The notes beneath the pieces were generated by a model, which saw nothing but the letters and a program-made list of their open reading frames with translations, did no database searches and was not told where the DNA came from. A program made the position numbers and the translations under genes. Below are positions 42,331 through 51,878 of a stretch of DNA of 64,000 bases, piece by piece (the first letter of the stretch is position 1; each line of letters opens with the position of its first letter). Origin of the DNA: Streptomyces sp. XM4193 (GTDB lineage: Bacteria; Actinomycetota; Actinomycetes; Streptomycetales; Streptomycetaceae); the NCBI RefSeq assembly GCF_023072595.1, contig NZ_JALLGK010000002.1, positions 372,001 through 436,000 of the forward strand, written 5' to 3'.

Positions 42331-43269
42331 GTGGACTGGTCGTCGTCGCGACCGCACTCTGTGCCCGTGGAAGACTCCTCGATATTCTCCGTACTGCTGC
42401 CGGCCGCGCTGGGCATCATCATGTTCGGCCTCGGTCTCGGCCTCACGGTCGCCGACTTCCGCCGGGTGGCGCGCTTTCCGCGCGCCGTACTCGTCGCCCT
42501 CTTCTGCCAGTTGCTCCTGCTGCCGGCGATCTGCTTCGCGCTGGTCGTCGGCTTCGATCTGCCGCCCGCGCTCGCGGTCGGCATGATGCTGCTCGCCGCT
42601 TCGCCCGGCGGGACCACCGCCAACCTCTATTCGCACCTCTTCGGCGGCGATGTGGCGCTGAACATCTCGCTCACCGCCATCAACTCGGTGCTCGCCGTCT
42701 TCACGCTGCCAGTCGTGGTCAACCTGTCGGTGGCGCACTTCCTCGACGGCGGCGACGGGGTGGGCCTGCGCTTCGACAAGACGCTCCAGGTCTTCGCCAT
42801 CGTGCTGATCCCGGTGGTGCTGGGCATGTTCGTGCGCGCACGTGCGCTGGCGTTCGCCGAACGTGCCGAGCGGCCGGTGAAGATCGCCTCGGTGCTGATC
42901 CTGCTGGGCGCGATCGTCGGCGCACTCCTCCAGGAGCGCGAACGGATCGGGGAGTACGTCGCCGACGTCGGTCTGATCACCCTGCTGTTCAGCGTGATCT
43001 CGCTGGGCATCGGGTACGGCGTCGCGCGGCTCGCCCGCGTCGGCCACGGGCAGTCGGTGGCGTCCTGCATGGAGATCGGCATCCACAACACCACGCTCGC
43101 CATGACCATCGCGCTGAGCCCGAGCCTGCTGGACAACTCCGAGATGGCCATTCCGGCGGCCGTCTACAGCGTGCTGATGTTCTTCACCGCCGCCGGCGCG
43201 GGCTTCGCGCTCCGTGCGCTGGCACCGCGTACGGCACCGGTCGAGGACGCCGGGACCCGGGCGGGGTAG
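42331..43269 (+). CDS. Bile acid:sodium symporter (BASS) family transporter
   Basis: A 312-residue membrane protein with about nine to ten helices. The BASS pattern is seen in IFSVLLPAALGIIMFGLGLGL, LLAASPGGTTANLYSHLFGGDVALN (the sodium-site crossing helix, Gly-Gly-Thr motif) and CMEIGIHNTTLAMTIALSPS (second crossing helix). Bacterial members take up pantoate, other organic acids or bile-acid-like substrates with Na+. Start is uncertain: GTG 42331 gives the longest form, while GTG 42361 and 42367 are nearer helix 1 and equally plausible. Converges with PhzF, 22 bases apart. Confidence 0.85.
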   Translation: MDWSSSRPHSVPVEDSSIFSVLLPAALGIIMFGLGLGLTVADFRRVARFPRAVLVALFCQLLLLPAICFALVVGFDLPPALAVGMMLLAASPGGTTANLYSHLFGGDVALNISLTAINSVLAVFTLPVVVNLSVAHFLDGGDGVGLRFDKTLQVFAIVLIPVVLGMFVRARALAFAERAERPVKIASVLILLGAIVGALLQERERIGEYVADVGLITLLFSVISLGIGYGVARLARVGHGQSVASCMEIGIHNTTLAMTIALSPSLLDNSEMAIPAAVYSVLMFFTAAGAGFALRALAPRTAPVEDAGTRAG

Positions 43270-43291
43270 CGCAGCCGGGGCCGGGCCGTCC

Positions 43292-44230
43292 TCAGCCGAT
43301 CCGCACGGCACGGCCCGAGACGCGCACCCGGGAGTCGCCGGCCGCGGGCAGCGCGACCGTCAGGGTGCCGGGTCTGCCCATGTCCTCGCCCTGGTGGAGA
43401 GTGAGCACCGCGCCGGGCTCGGCCAGGCCCAGCTCCCGGAGATAGCCGCCGAAGGCGGCGGCTGCCGCACCGGTCGCCGGATCCTCGACGACGCCGCCGA
43501 CCGGGAACGGGTCGCGGACGTGGAAGACCGCGTCCGACTCGCGCCACACCAACTGGAGCGTGGTGAGCCCCAGCCGGGTCATCAGCGCGCGCAGCCGCTC
43601 GAAGTCGTAGTGCAGATCGGCGAGTCGGGCGCGGGAGGCGGCGGCGAGCACCAGATGGTCGTTGCCCGCGAAGGCGATCCGGGCGGGCAGCGCCGGGTCC
43701 AGCTCCGACGGCTTCCAGCCGAGCGCCTCCAGGGCCTCCGAGAGATCCTCGGCGCCGATCGGCGAGATGTGGGCCGCCACGCTGGTCAGCGTGGCGCGCA
43801 GCTGCTCGTCCACCTCGACCGGGACGGTGCCCGCCGCCGTGGTGAAGACCAGGTCGCCGGGCCCGTGGCGCTCGGCCAGCGCGACCGCCGCCGCGACCGT
43901 GGCGTGGCCGCAGAAGGCGACTTCCGCAAGCGGGCTGAAGTACCGCACGGTGAAGCCGCGTTCGGCAGTGGCCGAGCCGTCGGCCGAGCCGTGTGCAGGG
44001 CTGTCTGCGGAGCCGTCGGCCGAGTCGGCTGCGGGTCCGGCTGAGGGGCTTCGGGCAGGATTCGCGGGCGACGGGATGAGGAAGGCCGTCTCGGAGTAGC
44101 CCACCTCGGCGGCGATCTCCTGGAGCCGGGCGTCGCCCAGACCCTGCGCGTCCAGCACCACACCGGCGGGGTTGCCGCCCTCGGGGTGCTCGGAGAAGGC
44201 GGTGTAGCGCAGCACTTCCGGACCGGACAC
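43292..44230 (-). CDS. PhzF-family epimerase/isomerase-like protein
   Basis: A 312-residue member of the PhzF/diaminopimelate-epimerase-like fold. Start region VLRYTAFSEHPEGGNPAGVVL contains the family's GNPAGVV motif with the catalytic Glu (EIAAEVGYSETAFL), and the second half has YFSPLAEVAFCGHATVAAA and DPFPVGGVVEDPATGAAAAAFG. GTG 44230 is supported by GAGGAGACCCC. Between the two halves of the first lobe (about residues 54-92) is an Ala/Asp/Ser/Gly-rich insert encoded by a repeated GCCGACGGCTCG-like sequence, unusual in the family. Reaction unknown; PhzF itself isomerises a phenazine precursor. Confidence 0.82.
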   Translation of the reverse strand: MSGPEVLRYTAFSEHPEGGNPAGVVLDAQGLGDARLQEIAAEVGYSETAFLIPSPANPARSPSAGPAADSADGSADSPAHGSADGSATAERGFTVRYFSPLAEVAFCGHATVAAAVALAERHGPGDLVFTTAAGTVPVEVDEQLRATLTSVAAHISPIGAEDLSEALEALGWKPSELDPALPARIAFAGNDHLVLAAASRARLADLHYDFERLRALMTRLGLTTLQLVWRESDAVFHVRDPFPVGGVVEDPATGAAAAAFGGYLRELGLAEPGAVLTLHQGEDMGRPGTLTVALPAAGDSRVRVSGRAVRIG

Positions 44231-44563
44231 GGGGGTCTCCTCACAGCTGTTCGGGACGCTTCTGCCACCTCCAACAACCGTCGGCCCGCGGTTCGTTCCC
44301 GGACCGCGCACTTCCCGGCCGGTGGGCGTGTCCCCGCGCCCCGCGCGCGCCTCCCCGCGTGTGCGGCGCCGCCCGCGCCCACCCTGTACGTCGCGCGCCC
44401 TGCCCCGCGACCGCCCGCCGGCCCCGCGACCGCCCGCAGGCCCGCGTTCGCGCCGGAGCCGCCCGCGCCGCGTCGCAGCCGCCCCCGAGTCGGAGTCCGC
44501 ACCTCCGCGCGTCCGGCCCGCGCGTCCGGCCCGCCGGCCGCGACGGCGCCCCGCGCGTGTGCC
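44231..44563. other. GC-rich intergenic region, no gene seen
   Basis: About 333 bases between PhzF and SDR genes, both minus strand, with short repeats of CGCGCGTCCGGCCCGC type around 44500-44560. PhzF's promoter should be near 44240-44300. No frame has both a start and typical codon use without conflict. Confidence 0.45.
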
Positions 44564-45364
44564 TCAGCCGCGTCCCACGTACGGCATGGTCGTCGCCATC
44601 ACCGTCGCGAACTGGACGTTCGCCTCCAGCGGCAGGTCCGCCATGTGCAGCACCGTGCGGGCCACGTCGTCGGCGTTCATCACCGGCTCGACCGCGGTGC
44701 TGCCGTCCGCCTGTCGGATGCCGGTGCGCATCCGCGCGGTCATCTCGGTCGCGGCGTTGCCGATGTCGATCTGACCGCAGGCGATGCCGTACGGGCGGCC
44801 GTCCAGGGACAGGGACTTGGTCAGTCCGGTGACGGCGTGCTTGGTGGTGGTGTACGCGATCGAGTGGGGTCGGGGCGTGTGGGCGGAGAGCGAGCCGTTG
44901 TTGATGATCCGGCCGCCGCGGGGGTCCTGGGCGCGCATCGCGGCGAAGGCGGCGCGGGCGCAGAGGAAGGCACCGTTGAGATTGACCTCGACGACCGAAC
45001 GCCAGTCGGCGTAGTCCACTTCGTCGGGAGAGGCGGCGGGGCCGAAGGAGCCGGCGTTGTTGAAGAGCAGATCGACCCGGCCGAAGCGGGCGGCGGTGTC
45101 CGCGAAGAGCGCGGTGACGGCCGACTCGTCGGTGACGTCGGTCGGCAGCACGGCCAACCGGTCGCTGCCGGTGGCGAGTTGGGCGGTCTCGCGGAGCGCC
45201 TCGGCCCGGCGGCCGGCGAGCGCGACCGACCAGCCCGCGCCGGCGAGTGCCACCGCGACGGCGCGGCCGATGCCCGACCCCGCGCCCGTCACCACGGCCG
45301 TCCGGGTGGCGTTCGCGGCGGTCTCGCCCCGCTCGTTCAGCGGCCCGTTGATTTCCGTCGTCAT
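44564..45364 (-). CDS. Short-chain dehydrogenase/reductase
   Basis: A 266-residue NAD(P)-dependent oxidoreductase. Cofactor motif [19 protein letters not shown] (Gly-rich, TGxxxGIG, residues about 25-43), NNAG in [10 protein letters not shown], and the active-site Ser...YxxxK: Ser in NNGSLSAH and TyrxxxLys in [15 protein letters not shown] motif (PTDVTDES) lies between. Probably cytosolic. Start ATG 45364 lacks a strong Shine-Dalgarno. Divergent from phoD; substrate unknown. Confidence 0.86.
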   Translation of the reverse strand: MTTEINGPLNERGETAANATRTAVVTGAGSGIGRAVAVALAGAGWSVALAGRRAEALRETAQLATGSDRLAVLPTDVTDESAVTALFADTAARFGRVDLLFNNAGSFGPAASPDEVDYADWRSVVEVNLNGAFLCARAAFAAMRAQDPRGGRIINNGSLSAHTPRPHSIAYTTTKHAVTGLTKSLSLDGRPYGIACGQIDIGNAATEMTARMRTGIRQADGSTAVEPVMNADDVARTVLHMADLPLEANVQFATVMATTMPYVGRG

Positions 45365-45462
45365 GGCGGCAGGGTACGAGACATCGGCTCCCTCGCCGTC
45401 GAGGGCCCAACTGCCGGGACGCAACCGGCAGGCCACCGACCCGCAAGGAGTATGACGCGTAC

Positions 45463-45507
45463 GTGCCAACGCGACGCCATCCCCGGCCGCTGCACTCACC
45501 ACCATGA
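45463..45507 (+). CDS. Possible leader peptide overlapping the phoD start
   Basis: A GTG at 45463 begins a 14-codon frame reading [14 protein letters not shown], with AAGGAG at 45445-45450. Its TGA (45505-45507) overlaps the phoD ATG (45504) as ATGA. phoD itself has no Shine-Dalgarno, so translation of this small frame could deliver ribosomes to phoD. The 12-base spacing is long; the case is suggestive only. Confidence 0.35.
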   Translation: MPTRRHPRPLHSPP

Positions 45508-47186
45508 CGACGCATCCAGCGAGCACCTCCACGGGCCTGCCCGCCGGCCGGTCCGCGCACGCGACAGCGGACGCCGAACTCCTCTCCCACGCCCGCCATC
45601 TGAACCGCCGCCGGTTCCTCACCGTGACCGGTGCCGCCGCGGCGCTGGCGTTCTCCACCAACCTGCCCGCGCCCACCGCCACCGCGGCCCCGGCCCGCGA
45701 AACCCGGCTGGACACCGAGCCGTTCACCCTCGGCGTCGCCTCCGGTGACCCGCTGCCGGACTCCGTCGTGCTCTGGACCCGGCTGGCGCCCGAACCGTAC
45801 GAGGCCGGCAGCGGACTGAGCGGCAAGCCGGTCAACGTCGCCTGGGAACTCGCCCGCGACCGCGGCTTCCGCCGCACCGTCCGCAGCGGCGAGGCCACCG
45901 CGCACCCCGAGTACCACTGGGCCGTCCACGTCGAGCCGGACGGACTGGAACCGGCGACCGACTACTACTACCGCTTCAGCACCGGGAGTTGGACCAGCCC
46001 CGTCGGCCACACCCGTACGGCGCCAGGGCCGGAGACCGACCCCGGCAGCCTGCGGTTCGGCGTGGTCTCCTGTCAGCGCTACGACCAGGGGTACTGGACC
46101 GCCTTCCGCCACCTCGCCGAGGAGGACCTCGACGCGGTGCTGCACCTCGGCGACTACCTCTACGAGTACCCGATCGACGCGAAGGGCGGCGCCCGCGACT
46201 ACACCGACCGCCGGATCCCGCCGGTCTACAACCGCGAGACCGTCACGCTGGAGGACTACCGGCTGCGCTACTCCCTCTACCGCACCGACCCCGACCTGCA
46301 GGCCGCGCACGCCGCCCACGCCTGGATCGTCACCTGGGACGACCACGAGACGGAGAACAACTACGCCGGCGGAGTCCCGGAGAAGCCCGAGAACAACGTT
46401 CCGCCGGAGGAGTTCCTGGTACGGCGTGCGGCGGCGTACCGCGCGTACTGGGAGAACATGCCGCTGCGCCGGCCCCAACGCCCCGAGGGCGCCGAGCTGT
46501 TGCTCTACCGCAGGCTGCGCTACGGCAGCCTCGCCCAGCTCGATGTCCTCGACACCCGCCAGTACCGCGACGACCAGGCCAACGGCGACGGCTGGAAGGT
46601 CCCGAACGAGCAGTCCGAGGACCCGCGCCGCACGATCACCGGCGCCGGCCAGGAGCGCTGGCTGCTGGACGGCTGGCGGGACTCGGGCACGGTGTGGAAC
46701 CTGGTGCCGCAGCAGACCGTGTTCTCCCGGCGCCGCGACCGGGTGCAGGGCCCGTTCCCGCTGTCCATGGACGCCTGGGACGGCTACCCGGCCTCGCGGG
46801 AGCGGGTGCTGGCCGGCGCGGAGGCGGCGGGGGTGGCGAACCTGGTGGTCCTCACGGGCGACGTCCACGTCCACTACGCCTTCGACATCCACCGCGACTT
46901 CGACGACACCACCTCCCCTCCCGTCGGTGTGGAACTCGTCACCACCTCCATCTCCAGCGGCGGCGACGGTGTACGCCGACCGGACAACTGGGAGGCCCTG
47001 ATGGCGGCCAACCCGCATCTGCACTACTTCGACGGGCGGCGCGGCTATCTGCTGCTGACCCTCACCGCGGAGCGGCTGCGCGCCGACTTCCGGACGCTGG
47101 AGCGGATCACCACCCCCGGCGGCGCGATCAGCACCGCCGTCTCCTTCGAGTCGGCGGCGGGCGCCCCGGGCCTCAAGGCCCTGTGA
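45504..47186 (+). CDS. phoD: Alkaline phosphatase D (PhoD), Tat-exported
   Basis: A 560-residue secreted phosphodi/monoesterase. The Tat signal is [19 protein letters not shown] (twin Arg, residues about 33-53), with a cleavage region near ATAAPA. PhoD motifs: [47 protein letters not shown] (metal ligands), [14 protein letters not shown] and [14 protein letters not shown]. Active PhoD uses Fe3+ and Ca2+ and is normally induced under phosphate starvation. I saw no clear PHO box in the 139 bases upstream. Short overlapping leader frame noted separately. Confidence 0.93.
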   Translation: MTTHPASTSTGLPAGRSAHATADAELLSHARHLNRRRFLTVTGAAAALAFSTNLPAPTATAAPARETRLDTEPFTLGVASGDPLPDSVVLWTRLAPEPYEAGSGLSGKPVNVAWELARDRGFRRTVRSGEATAHPEYHWAVHVEPDGLEPATDYYYRFSTGSWTSPVGHTRTAPGPETDPGSLRFGVVSCQRYDQGYWTAFRHLAEEDLDAVLHLGDYLYEYPIDAKGGARDYTDRRIPPVYNRETVTLEDYRLRYSLYRTDPDLQAAHAAHAWIVTWDDHETENNYAGGVPEKPENNVPPEEFLVRRAAAYRAYWENMPLRRPQRPEGAELLLYRRLRYGSLAQLDVLDTRQYRDDQANGDGWKVPNEQSEDPRRTITGAGQERWLLDGWRDSGTVWNLVPQQTVFSRRRDRVQGPFPLSMDAWDGYPASRERVLAGAEAAGVANLVVLTGDVHVHYAFDIHRDFDDTTSPPVGVELVTTSISSGGDGVRRPDNWEALMAANPHLHYFDGRRGYLLLTLTAERLRADFRTLERITTPGGAISTAVSFESAAGAPGLKAL

Positions 47187-47385
47187 GACCCGGTGTTTCC
47201 GGGGCCGCCGACCCGGGAACACCCGTCGCCGCCGCGCGGCCGCCCGGGCCGCGCGCTGTGACAGTTGCCACAGGCTCTTGTGTTGTCGCTGGTCAACGGC
47301 CCGGCGGGGAATACCCGTTGGGCCGCCGGGCGTCCTGGCTGGGAGAATGGTCCATACCGCTAACGTTCCCCCTGGAGAGAGGTAC

Positions 47386-48723
47386 ATGACCGACTCCGGT
47401 CCCACACCCCTGGCCACGACCTCCCCCGAAGGCTCCTCCGACGCAGCCGGTCGCACCGACTCCCGCACCCCCGCCGAGTCCGGTGCCCCCGTCGAAGCCG
47501 CGCCCCTGGCACGGCTGACCGCACCTCAGCGCGCGGGTCTGCTGATCACCCTGATACTCGGCAGCCTCACCGCGCTGCCCGCGCTGTCCATGGACATGTA
47601 CCTCCCGGCGCTCCCGGAGGTCTCCGGCGAGCTCAGCAGCCCGGCAGCGCAGGTGCAGCTGACGCTCACCACCTGCCTGCTGGGCCTGGCCGTCGGCCAG
47701 ATCATCGTCGGGCCGATGAGCGACCAGTTCGGCCGCAGACGACCGCTGATGGTCGGCATGATCTGCTACGTCGTCGCCAGCGTCGGCTGCGCCCTCGCGC
47801 CGACCATCGAGACCTTTACCGCGGTACGTCTCCTCCAGGGCCTCGCGGGCGCCGCCGGCATCGTCATAGCCCGCGCCGTCGTGCGCGACCTGTTCGACGG
47901 TCTGGCGATGGCCCGCTTCTTCTCCACCCTGCTGCTGATCTCCGGCATTGCCCCGATCCTCGCGCCGGTCCTCGGCGGCCAGGTGCTGCGGTTCACCAAC
48001 TGGCGCGGCATCTTCGTCATCCTCGCCGTCATCGGCGTGCTGCTGGCGATCGTCGCCTGGCGGCGGCTGCCCGAGACGCTGCCGCCGGAGCGGCGGCACA
48101 GCGGGGGAGTGCCGTCCGCACTGCGCACCATGCGCGCCCTGCTGCGGGACCGGGCCTTCAGCGGCTATCTGCTGGTCGGCTCGCTGGGCTTCGCGGCGCT
48201 CTTCGCCTACGTCGCCGCCTCGCCGTTCGTCATCCAGGAGATCCACGGGGCCTCCGCGCAGACCTTCAGCCTGCTCTTCATGGCGAACTCGATCGGCATG
48301 GTCGCCGTCGGCCAGCTCAACGGAAAGGTGCTGGTCGGCCGGGTTTCGCTGGACCGGGTGCTGATGGTCGGACTCGGGGTCATCGGCAGCGCCGCCGTCG
48401 CCCTGCTGCTGATGACCTCCGGAGTCTTCGGCGAGGTGGGCCTGCTGCCCACCAGCGCCGGCCTGTTCGTGCTGATGTCCGGCATGGCGCTGGTGCTGCC
48501 CAACGCCAACTCGCTCGGCCTGATGCGCGCCGGCCACGCCGCCGGTTCGGCCTCGGCGCTGCTGGGCACCTCGCAGTTCCTGATCGGCGCCATCGCCTCG
48601 CCGCTGGTCGGCGTCGCGGGAGAGCACACCGCCGTGCCGATGGCCGTCGTCCAGGTCTGCACCGTCGGCCTGGCCGCGCTCTGCTACCTGGGGATGTGCC
48701 GTCCGTGGCGCAGCGGGAGCTGA
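47386..48723 (+). CDS. Bcr/CflA-family MFS drug exporter
   Basis: A 445-residue 12-helix exporter. After a 45-residue hydrophilic N-terminus, ILGSLTALPALSMDMYLPALPEVSGEL is the Bcr/CflA helix-1 signature, GPMSDQFGRRRPLMVG is MFS motif A and the helix-5 region follows ISGIAPILAPVLGG. The family exports bicyclomycin, sulfonamides and other compounds. ATG 47386 has GGAGAGAGG upstream. Its end overlaps the next gene by 28 bases, so the exporter and the serine hydrolase are probably co-translated. Confidence 0.9.
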   Translation: MTDSGPTPLATTSPEGSSDAAGRTDSRTPAESGAPVEAAPLARLTAPQRAGLLITLILGSLTALPALSMDMYLPALPEVSGELSSPAAQVQLTLTTCLLGLAVGQIIVGPMSDQFGRRRPLMVGMICYVVASVGCALAPTIETFTAVRLLQGLAGAAGIVIARAVVRDLFDGLAMARFFSTLLLISGIAPILAPVLGGQVLRFTNWRGIFVILAVIGVLLAIVAWRRLPETLPPERRHSGGVPSALRTMRALLRDRAFSGYLLVGSLGFAALFAYVAASPFVIQEIHGASAQTFSLLFMANSIGMVAVGQLNGKVLVGRVSLDRVLMVGLGVIGSAAVALLLMTSGVFGEVGLLPTSAGLFVLMSGMALVLPNANSLGLMRAGHAAGSASALLGTSQFLIGAIASPLVGVAGEHTAVPMAVVQVCTVGLAALCYLGMCRPWRSGS

Positions 48724-49817
48724 GCGCGGGCAGCGCCGAGGAGGCCGGTCTGGACGCCGGTGAACTGGCCGCGATGACCCGGGAGTTGGACGCGCTGCCG
48801 GCCGCGCACTGGTGCGGCGGCGCGGTCCTGGCGGCCGGTCGCGGTCCGTACCTCGCGGTGCACCGCGCGACCGGCTGGGCGCAGCGCTGGGCGGACGCCC
48901 GCACCCCGCTGGCCCGGCCCGAGCCGATGCGCACCGGCACCCGGTTCGACCTCGCCTCGCTGACCAAGCTCTTCACCGCCGTCGCGGCGCTGCGGGCCCG
49001 GGAGTGCGGGCTGCTCGAGCTGGACGCCCCGGTGAGCCGGTACGTGCCCGAGTTCGGCGCGGCCGGCAAGGCGGCCGTCACCGTGCGGCAGCTGCTCACC
49101 CACACCTCCGGCCTCCGGCCCGAACTGCCCTTCCACGACGGCCACGGGCTGGAACTGCTGTGGTCCCAGGCGCTGTTGCCCGACCGCGGCCACCGCTACT
49201 CCGACCTCAACCTGATCGCGCTGCAACAGGTGGTCGAGCGCGTCACCGGCACCGCGCTGGACGTCTGGCTGCACACCGAGCTGACCGGTCCGCTGGGGAT
49301 GACCGCCACCGGCTACGGGCCCGCACCCGGCGCCGCGGCCACCGAGGACCAGCGTCGTCCCTGGGCCAAGGCCGACCGCGGAATGCTGCGCGGAGTCGTC
49401 CACGACGAGAACGCCCACGCGCTCGGCGGGGTGGCCGGTCACGCCGGGCTCTTCAGCACCGCCGCCGACCTCGCCGTGTTCTGCCGCGCACTGCTGGACG
49501 GCGGCCGAGCGGGTGCGGTGCGGGTGCTGCGGGAGGAGAGCGTGGCGCTGCTGCTCGACCCGCCGGGCCTGGGCTTCGCCGTCGACCAGCCCTGGTTCAT
49601 GGGGGAGTTGGCCGGCCGGGGAGCCGCCGGGCACACCGGCTTCACCGGCACCAGCCTGGTCCTGGACCGAGCCACCGACACCTTCCTGGTGCTGCTCGCC
49701 ACCACCGTGCATCCGGTGCGTCCGACCCCGCCGGACAGCGGGCCGCGTGCCCGCGCCGCCACCCGTCTCGCCCGCGCCGTGCGCGGTCCGGCGCCCGTCC
49801 GCGCCTCCCTAGACTGA
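48696..49817 (+). CDS. Serine hydrolase, class C beta-lactamase-like
   Basis: A 373-residue protein of the serine beta-lactamase/penicillin-binding-protein fold. Catalytic SxxK is DLASLTKLFTAVAAL (Ser near residue 88), the Tyr motif is RYSDLN (Tyr near 168), and the KTG-like triad is GHTGFTG (near 313). No signal peptide, so it probably acts in the cytosol as an esterase or peptidase-like enzyme rather than as an antibiotic-resistance lactamase. GTG 48696 overlaps the exporter by 28 bases; GTG 48705 is an alternative. Confidence 0.82.
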   Translation: MPSVAQRELSAGSAEEAGLDAGELAAMTRELDALPAAHWCGGAVLAAGRGPYLAVHRATGWAQRWADARTPLARPEPMRTGTRFDLASLTKLFTAVAALRARECGLLELDAPVSRYVPEFGAAGKAAVTVRQLLTHTSGLRPELPFHDGHGLELLWSQALLPDRGHRYSDLNLIALQQVVERVTGTALDVWLHTELTGPLGMTATGYGPAPGAAATEDQRRPWAKADRGMLRGVVHDENAHALGGVAGHAGLFSTAADLAVFCRALLDGGRAGAVRVLREESVALLLDPPGLGFAVDQPWFMGELAGRGAAGHTGFTGTSLVLDRATDTFLVLLATTVHPVRPTPPDSGPRARAATRLARAVRGPAPVRASLD

Positions 49818-49821
49818 ACCG

Positions 49822-50889
49822 GTGTACGACGAAGAACTCCGTGCGGCGCTCGCCGCCCAACTGGCCGGTCTGCCACCGCGGCAGGCGACCGCCGCGGTCG
49901 ACCGGCTGATCACCAACTACCGCGGCCGGACCCCCACCGGCGCCCCGGTGCTGCGCGACCGTGCCGACGCGACCGCGTACGCCGCGTACCGGATGCCGGC
50001 CACCTTCGCGGCCGTCGGAGCCGCGCTCGCCGAGCTGGCGGTCCGGGTTCCGCACTGGTCGCCGACCACCCACACCGACCTCGGCGGTGGCACCGGCGCC
50101 GCGGTGTGGGCCGTCGCCGACACCTGGCGGGGGAGCGCGCGGAGCACCGTGCTCGACTGGGCCGAGCCCGCGCTCGCCCTGGGCCGCGAGCTCGCCGGAC
50201 GCACCCTGCCGGCCACCGACTGGCGGCGCGCCCGTATCGGCCCGGACCTCGAACTCGCGCCGAGCGACCTGGTGACGCTCTCCTACGTCCTCGGCGAGCT
50301 GACCGGGGAGGACCGCGCCGCGGCCGTACGGGCCGCCGCCGAGGCCGCGCCCGTCGTGGTCGTGGTCGAGCCGGGGACGCCCGAGGGGTACGCCCGAGTG
50401 CTCGCCGCCCGCAGGGCGCTGGTCGAGGCGGGCCGCACGGTCCTCGCGCCCTGCCCGCACAGCGGGGCCTGCCCGATCGTCCCCGGGGAGGACTGGTGCC
50501 ACTTCGCCGTACGGGTCGCACGTTCCTCGCTGCACCGGCAGATCAAGGGCGGCTCCCTGGGGCACGAGGACGAGAAGTTCTCCTACGTCGCCGCGGTGCG
50601 CAGCCAGGCCCTCGCACCGCCCGGGAGCGTGTCGGCCGGCGGGGACGTGCCGGCCGGTGAGTCCGAGGGCGGCGGCGGGTCGGCGCCGGACGGCGAGCCC
50701 GCGCCCGCCCGTATCGTGCGCCACCCCCAACTGCGCAAGGGGCAGGTGCTGCTCGAACTGTGCGAGGAGGGCGGAGGACTGAGCCGCAGGACCGTCACCA
50801 AGCGCGACAAGCCCCGCTACCGTGCGGCCCGCGGCGCCGAGTGGGGCGACCCCTGGCCGCCGGCCGGGACACAGCCTCAGACGGACTGA
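49822..50889 (+). CDS. Rsm22-family (small ribosomal subunit) methyltransferase-like protein
   Basis: A 355-residue protein of the Rsm22 family, SAM-fold proteins linked to ribosome small-subunit assembly in mitochondria and bacteria. TDLGGGTGAAVWAVADTW is the SAM-binding motif I, TLSYVLGEL follows as motif IV, and the Cys motif CPHSGACPI...GEDWCHF (Cys near residues 212-234) suggests an iron-sulfur or zinc site as in the family. A Gly/Glu/Pro insert near residue 275 precedes the C-terminal KRDKPRYRAARGAEWGD part. GTG 49822 follows the serine hydrolase by 4 bases. Confidence 0.82.
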   Translation: MYDEELRAALAAQLAGLPPRQATAAVDRLITNYRGRTPTGAPVLRDRADATAYAAYRMPATFAAVGAALAELAVRVPHWSPTTHTDLGGGTGAAVWAVADTWRGSARSTVLDWAEPALALGRELAGRTLPATDWRRARIGPDLELAPSDLVTLSYVLGELTGEDRAAAVRAAAEAAPVVVVVEPGTPEGYARVLAARRALVEAGRTVLAPCPHSGACPIVPGEDWCHFAVRVARSSLHRQIKGGSLGHEDEKFSYVAAVRSQALAPPGSVSAGGDVPAGESEGGGGSAPDGEPAPARIVRHPQLRKGQVLLELCEEGGGLSRRTVTKRDKPRYRAARGAEWGDPWPPAGTQPQTD

Positions 50890-51002
50890 ACGTTCCGATC
50901 CGCCGCCGCACCTGCACGCGTGCCCCGGACGCGCACGTGCCCGGACCTGCACGCGTGCCCGGAAGGTGCACGTGTCCGCACGCGCGTGCGCGGACGTGAC
51001 GG

Positions 51003-51044
51003 CGGCCGGTCGCCTCCCGGGGTCGCCGGGAGTGCGACCGGCCG
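51003..51044. terminator. Terminator hairpin between converging genes
   Basis: CGGCCGGTCGCCTCCCGG at 51003-51020 pairs with CCGGGAGTGCGACCGGCCG at 51026-51044 with one-base bulges. It lies between the Rsm22-like and ddaH-like genes. Confidence 0.7.
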
Positions 51045-51068
51045 CGACGCGTCCGGTGTGCGGCCGGG

Positions 51069-51878
51069 TCAGCCGCGCAGTTCGGCGGTGCAGCACTTCA
51101 CGCTGCCGCCGCCCTTGAGCAGCTCGGAGAGATCGATCGGGATGGGCTCGTAGCCGCGCTCGCGCAACGGCTCGAAGAGGCCGATCGCGGCCTGCGGAAG
51201 CAGTACGTGGTGGCCGTCGCTGACCGAGTTCAGGCCCAGCACCAGCGCGTCCTGCTCCTCGGCGATGATCGCGTCGGGGAAGAGTTTGGCGAGCACCGCC
51301 CGGCTGCCCGGCGAGAAGGCCGGCGGGTAGTACATGACCTCGCTGTCGCCGGAGTCGTCCAGCACGCACAGTGCGGTGTCCAGGTGGTAGAAGCGCGGGT
51401 CGACCAGGTCGAGCCCGATCACCGGCCGCCCCAGGAACTCCTGTGCCTCCGGATGGGAGAGCGGGCTGCTGCGGAAGCCGCGACCGGCGAGCAGCCAGGA
51501 GGCGGTGACGGCGAAGTCGCCCTCACCCTCGTTCACGTGCTCGGGCTCGTGGAAGGCGGTGTAGCCCCGCGAGGCGTACCACTCGCGGTGGGCGAGCGCC
51601 TCGGCCTCGCGCTGCGGATGCGCGAACCGTGCGCCGAGGACCTTCCCGTCGACGACGACGGCACCGTTGGCCGCGTACACCATGTCCGGCAGGTCGGGGT
51701 CCGGTTCCAGCTCCTCGACCGTGTGGCCGAGCGCCCGGTAGCGGTCGCGCAGGGCCTCCCACTGGGCGACGGCCAGCGGCAGGTCGACGGGTTTGCTCGG
51801 ATCCATCCAGGGGTTGATGGAATAGGTGACGCGGAAGTGCTCCGGTGGGCACATCAGGAAGCGACGTACTGCGAACAA
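51069..51878 (-). CDS. Dimethylargininase / amidinotransferase-family hydrolase (DdaH-like)
   Basis: A 269-residue enzyme of the guanidino-group-modifying superfamily, probably hydrolysing methylarginine or a related guanidine to citrulline. Landmarks: RRFLMCPPEHFRVTYSINPWM at the N-terminus, GEGDFAV (Glu/Asp), the His in FYHLDTALCVLDD and the nucleophile Cys near the C-terminus in GGGSVKCCTAEL. The start is TTG at 51878, because GAGGAG lies 6 bases upstream and the family's conserved FAVRRFLMC begins right after it; the first ATG is inside that motif. No arginine-pathway neighbours are visible. Confidence 0.84.
   Translation of the reverse strand: MFAVRRFLMCPPEHFRVTYSINPWMDPSKPVDLPLAVAQWEALRDRYRALGHTVEELEPDPDLPDMVYAANGAVVVDGKVLGARFAHPQREAEALAHREWYASRGYTAFHEPEHVNEGEGDFAVTASWLLAGRGFRSSPLSHPEAQEFLGRPVIGLDLVDPRFYHLDTALCVLDDSGDSEVMYYPPAFSPGSRAVLAKLFPDAIIAEEQDALVLGLNSVSDGHHVLLPQAAIGLFEPLRERGYEPIPIDLSELLKGGGSVKCCTAELRG

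Noticed and set aside
45365..45503. PHO box upstream of phoD
   Set aside because: No pair of GTTCACC-like direct repeats could be found in this interval.
44241..47468. A 1075-codon open frame on the minus strand
   Set aside because: It runs antisense to phoD and through the SDR gene in another frame. Very high GC keeps wrong frames open; its residues are Arg/Gly/Pro/Ala-rich without motifs, and phoD and SDR explain the DNA.
48696..49817. Antibiotic-resistance beta-lactamase
   Set aside because: Fold motifs are present, but there is no signal peptide and the context is an exporter and an Rsm22-like gene; a cytosolic hydrolase is more likely.
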